Below, piece after piece: positions 62,426 to 64,000 of a DNA stretch of 64,000 nt. The position numbers and the translations under genes are program-made. This DNA is from Terasakiella sp. SH-1. Lineage in GTDB: Bacteria > Pseudomonadota > Alphaproteobacteria > Rhodospirillales > Terasakiellaceae. The stretch lies in NCBI RefSeq assembly GCF_004564135.1, contig NZ_CP038255.1, positions 590,501 to 654,500 of the forward strand. Direction: 5' to 3'. The number at the start of each line of letters is the position of its first letter. The first letter of the stretch is position 1. The notes beneath the pieces are model-generated. The model made no database searches. It had not been told where the DNA came from and was given only the letters and a program-made list of their open reading frames with translations.

Positions 62426-63007
62426 ATGGGTACACCAAACGATCTCCCCCCACATCCCCATGTGGCGGAGAAAGTCGACGAACTAAAAATCCATGAGGAT
62501 GAAAAACACGTCGCTTTCCCTGACTTTCTTGACAATCTTATTCGTCATATCGGCCATGCGGTCTGCGGTGTGAATGCACTTTTGATAGCTGCCATTATCG
62601 GCAATGTGGCCCTGCGTTATGGCTTTTCCAACGGTCAGGTCTGGATGGAAGAACTGCAATGGCACTTCTACGCCATCGGTGTGATGATGGGCTTGTCTTA
62701 TGCGCAAGTAAACGACAGTCACATCCGCGTGGATATTCTTCATGCCCGTTTTTCTGATCGCACCAAACGCATTGTCGAAATCATCGGTATCTTCCTGTTT
62801 GTCATGCCGTTTATCTGGGTGGTTTTCTATCACTCTCTCGATTTCGTTGCGGATGCCTTCCGTACAAGCGAACGATCTGATGCACCGTTGGGCCTGCCGT
62901 TTCGTTGGGCAATTAAGGCTGTGATCCCACTGTCTTTCGGCCTGCTGGGTCTGGCTGTGTTCTCTCGTCTTTCTCGTGATGTTTACCTGCTTGTGAAGGG
63001 GAAATAA
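62426..63007 (+). CDS. TRAP transporter small permease (DctQ)
   Basis: DctQ is the small four-helix membrane subunit. The 193 residues have a hydrophilic N-terminus and then four membrane segments (about 45-65, 80-98, 118-138 and 160-180). The conserved region WMEELQWHFYAIGVMMGLSY is followed by DSHIRVDILHARFSDRTKRI. The gene follows the terminator and REP pair, with GGAGG upstream of its ATG, and is 4 bases from dctM. Confidence 0.9.
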   Translation: MGTPNDLPPHPHVAEKVDELKIHEDEKHVAFPDFLDNLIRHIGHAVCGVNALLIAAIIGNVALRYGFSNGQVWMEELQWHFYAIGVMMGLSYAQVNDSHIRVDILHARFSDRTKRIVEIIGIFLFVMPFIWVVFYHSLDFVADAFRTSERSDAPLGLPFRWAIKAVIPLSFGLLGLAVFSRLSRDVYLLVKGK

Positions 63008-63011
63008 GACC

Positions 63012-64000
63012 ATGGAAAACGAAATCATCGTTGGCGCAATGTTCGCCACTTTCATTATCTTCCTCTTTTTGGGGATTCCGGTGGCCTGGGTTCTGGGCGG
63101 TGTCGGTGTCCTGTTTGCCGGTGTTGGTTATTTTGCCGATATCTATCTGGACACAATGACGGGTCTGGATTTCCTCACCCTTGGCCTTGTGGTCAACCGT
63201 GTCTTCAAGATCATGGATAACTGGGTGCTTGTCGCCTTGCCCATGTTCATCTTTATGGGCCTCATGCTTGATGAATCCGGTATTGCTGAACGTCTGATGA
63301 AATCTATGCAGGAATTGTTCGGTAAGGTCCGCGGTGGTCTGGCGATTACGGTGACCTGTATCGGGATTATTCTGGCGGCTTCCACGGGTATTATCGGGGC
63401 GTCTGTTGTTCTGCTCGGTCTGTTGTCCCTGCAACCCATGTTGCAACAAGGCTATAACAAGCAACTGGCTGTGGGTACGGTCGCAGCGTCTGGCTGTCTT
63501 GGTATCCTGATCCCGCCATCTATCATGTTGGTGATCATGGCCGATCAGCTTGCCCTGTCTGTTGGTGATCTGTTCATGGGGGCTGTCTTCCCCGGTTTGT
63601 TGCTCGGTGCACTTTACATCATCTATATCACCTTTTACGGCCTGATTAAGCCGGATCAAGCGCCGCTATCTGATGATCGCCGCGAACTTGAACTTCATGT
63701 CATCTGGGATGTAGCCAAGGCTGTTCTTCCTGCTGTCTTGCTGATCTTTGCTGTACTGGGTTCTATCTTTGCCGGGATGGCAACACCGACGGAAGCTTCC
63801 GGTGTGGGTGCACTGGGTGCAACGCTGCTGGCGGGTTTTTATCGTAACCTGAACTTTAAAGTCTTTTTTGAGGTTTGTAAGGCAACGTTTAACACCACGG
63901 CTTATATCTTCGCCATTTTCCTCGGTGCCACATGTTTTGCCCTTGTTCTGCGTGAGTTGGGCGGTGATGAAATCATCGAAGGGATGCTGACAGGTCTGCC
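63012..64000 (+). CDS. TRAP transporter large permease (DctM), cut by window end
   Basis: DctM is the ion-coupled transport subunit of about 12 membrane helices. The frame runs from ATG 63012 to the window edge (329 codons). It contains ALPMFIFMGLMLDESGIAER, the STGIIGASVVLLGLLSL helix and ASGCLGILIPPSIMLVIMAD, all typical of the family, and MATPTEASGVGALGA further on. The missing C-terminus lies beyond base 64000. The substrate is set by the binding protein and is probably an organic acid. Confidence 0.92.
   Translation, partial: MENEIIVGAMFATFIIFLFLGIPVAWVLGGVGVLFAGVGYFADIYLDTMTGLDFLTLGLVVNRVFKIMDNWVLVALPMFIFMGLMLDESGIAERLMKSMQELFGKVRGGLAITVTCIGIILAASTGIIGASVVLLGLLSLQPMLQQGYNKQLAVGTVAASGCLGILIPPSIMLVIMADQLALSVGDLFMGAVFPGLLLGALYIIYITFYGLIKPDQAPLSDDRRELELHVIWDVAKAVLPAVLLIFAVLGSIFAGMATPTEASGVGALGATLLAGFYRNLNFKVFFEVCKATFNTTAYIFAIFLGATCFALVLRELGGDEIIEGMLTGL

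Noticed and set aside
1-64000. CRISPR arrays, tRNA or rRNA genes
   Set aside because: No regularly spaced direct repeats and no cloverleaf or rRNA-like sequence were noticed on either strand; the repeats found are palindromic and dispersed.

Overview
The window is chromosomal DNA from an alphaproteobacterium, probably a low-GC marine relative of the Rhodospirillales/Terasakiella type. This placement is inferred from gene content: FliX, DksA with one cysteine, 6S RNA between zapA and the formyltetrahydrofolate cyclo-ligase gene, the ruvCAB-ybgC-tolQRAB-pal-cpoB-tilS-ftsH order, TRAP transporters, and several GGDEF and chemotaxis proteins. No tRNA, rRNA or CRISPR array was seen.

Region by region. 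1-400 is the end of an IS1595-type insertion sequence. 563-4159 holds an unknown acidic protein, the flagellar hook gene flgE behind a good sigma-54 promoter, fliX facing it, and dksA. 4160-6950 is an accessory patch: a cysteine-rich protein, a tiny ORF, an orphan PseC-like aminotransferase and a decayed IS481-type transposase. 7024-18022 is housekeeping: guaC, a His-tailed MFS exporter, psuG, a SUMF-domain lipoprotein, a GAF-GGDEF protein, efp, thiE, gap, zapA, 6S RNA, the 5-formyl-THF ligase and a YmdB-type phosphoesterase. A methyl-accepting chemotaxis protein follows at 18171-20333.

20694-38583 is a long co-directional run: yebC, ruvCAB, the complete Tol-Pal envelope system, tilS, ftsH, folP, glmM, thiD, moaA and NAD kinase, with a YigZ-family gene on the other strand. 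39190-49621 is all on the minus strand and is the least understood part. It has a three-gene, translationally coupled operon of unknown function, two tandem PAS-GGDEF proteins, and a five-gene operon whose products all carry export signals. That last operon includes a protein with a FlgT-like N-terminus, an LPP20-like protein and an MltC-like lytic transglycosylase, and looks like an uncharacterised envelope or flagellar-periplasmic assembly.

49840-55854 has a cytochrome c, a single-domain response regulator, a nested palindromic element of about 260 bp, a membrane-anchored orphan TRAP-type binding protein, a dienelactone hydrolase-like protein, an ABC exporter and a DUF2927 protein. 56021-60103 is a molybdenum/respiration block: a small ORF, a pentaheme NapC-type cytochrome, modABC and mobA. 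60132-64000 is a FadR-type regulator facing a TRAP transporter operon (binding protein, DctQ, and DctM cut by the window end), with inverted-repeat operator candidates in between.

A REP/BIME-like repeat family recurs at 18035, 22579, 32691, 60107 and 62335.
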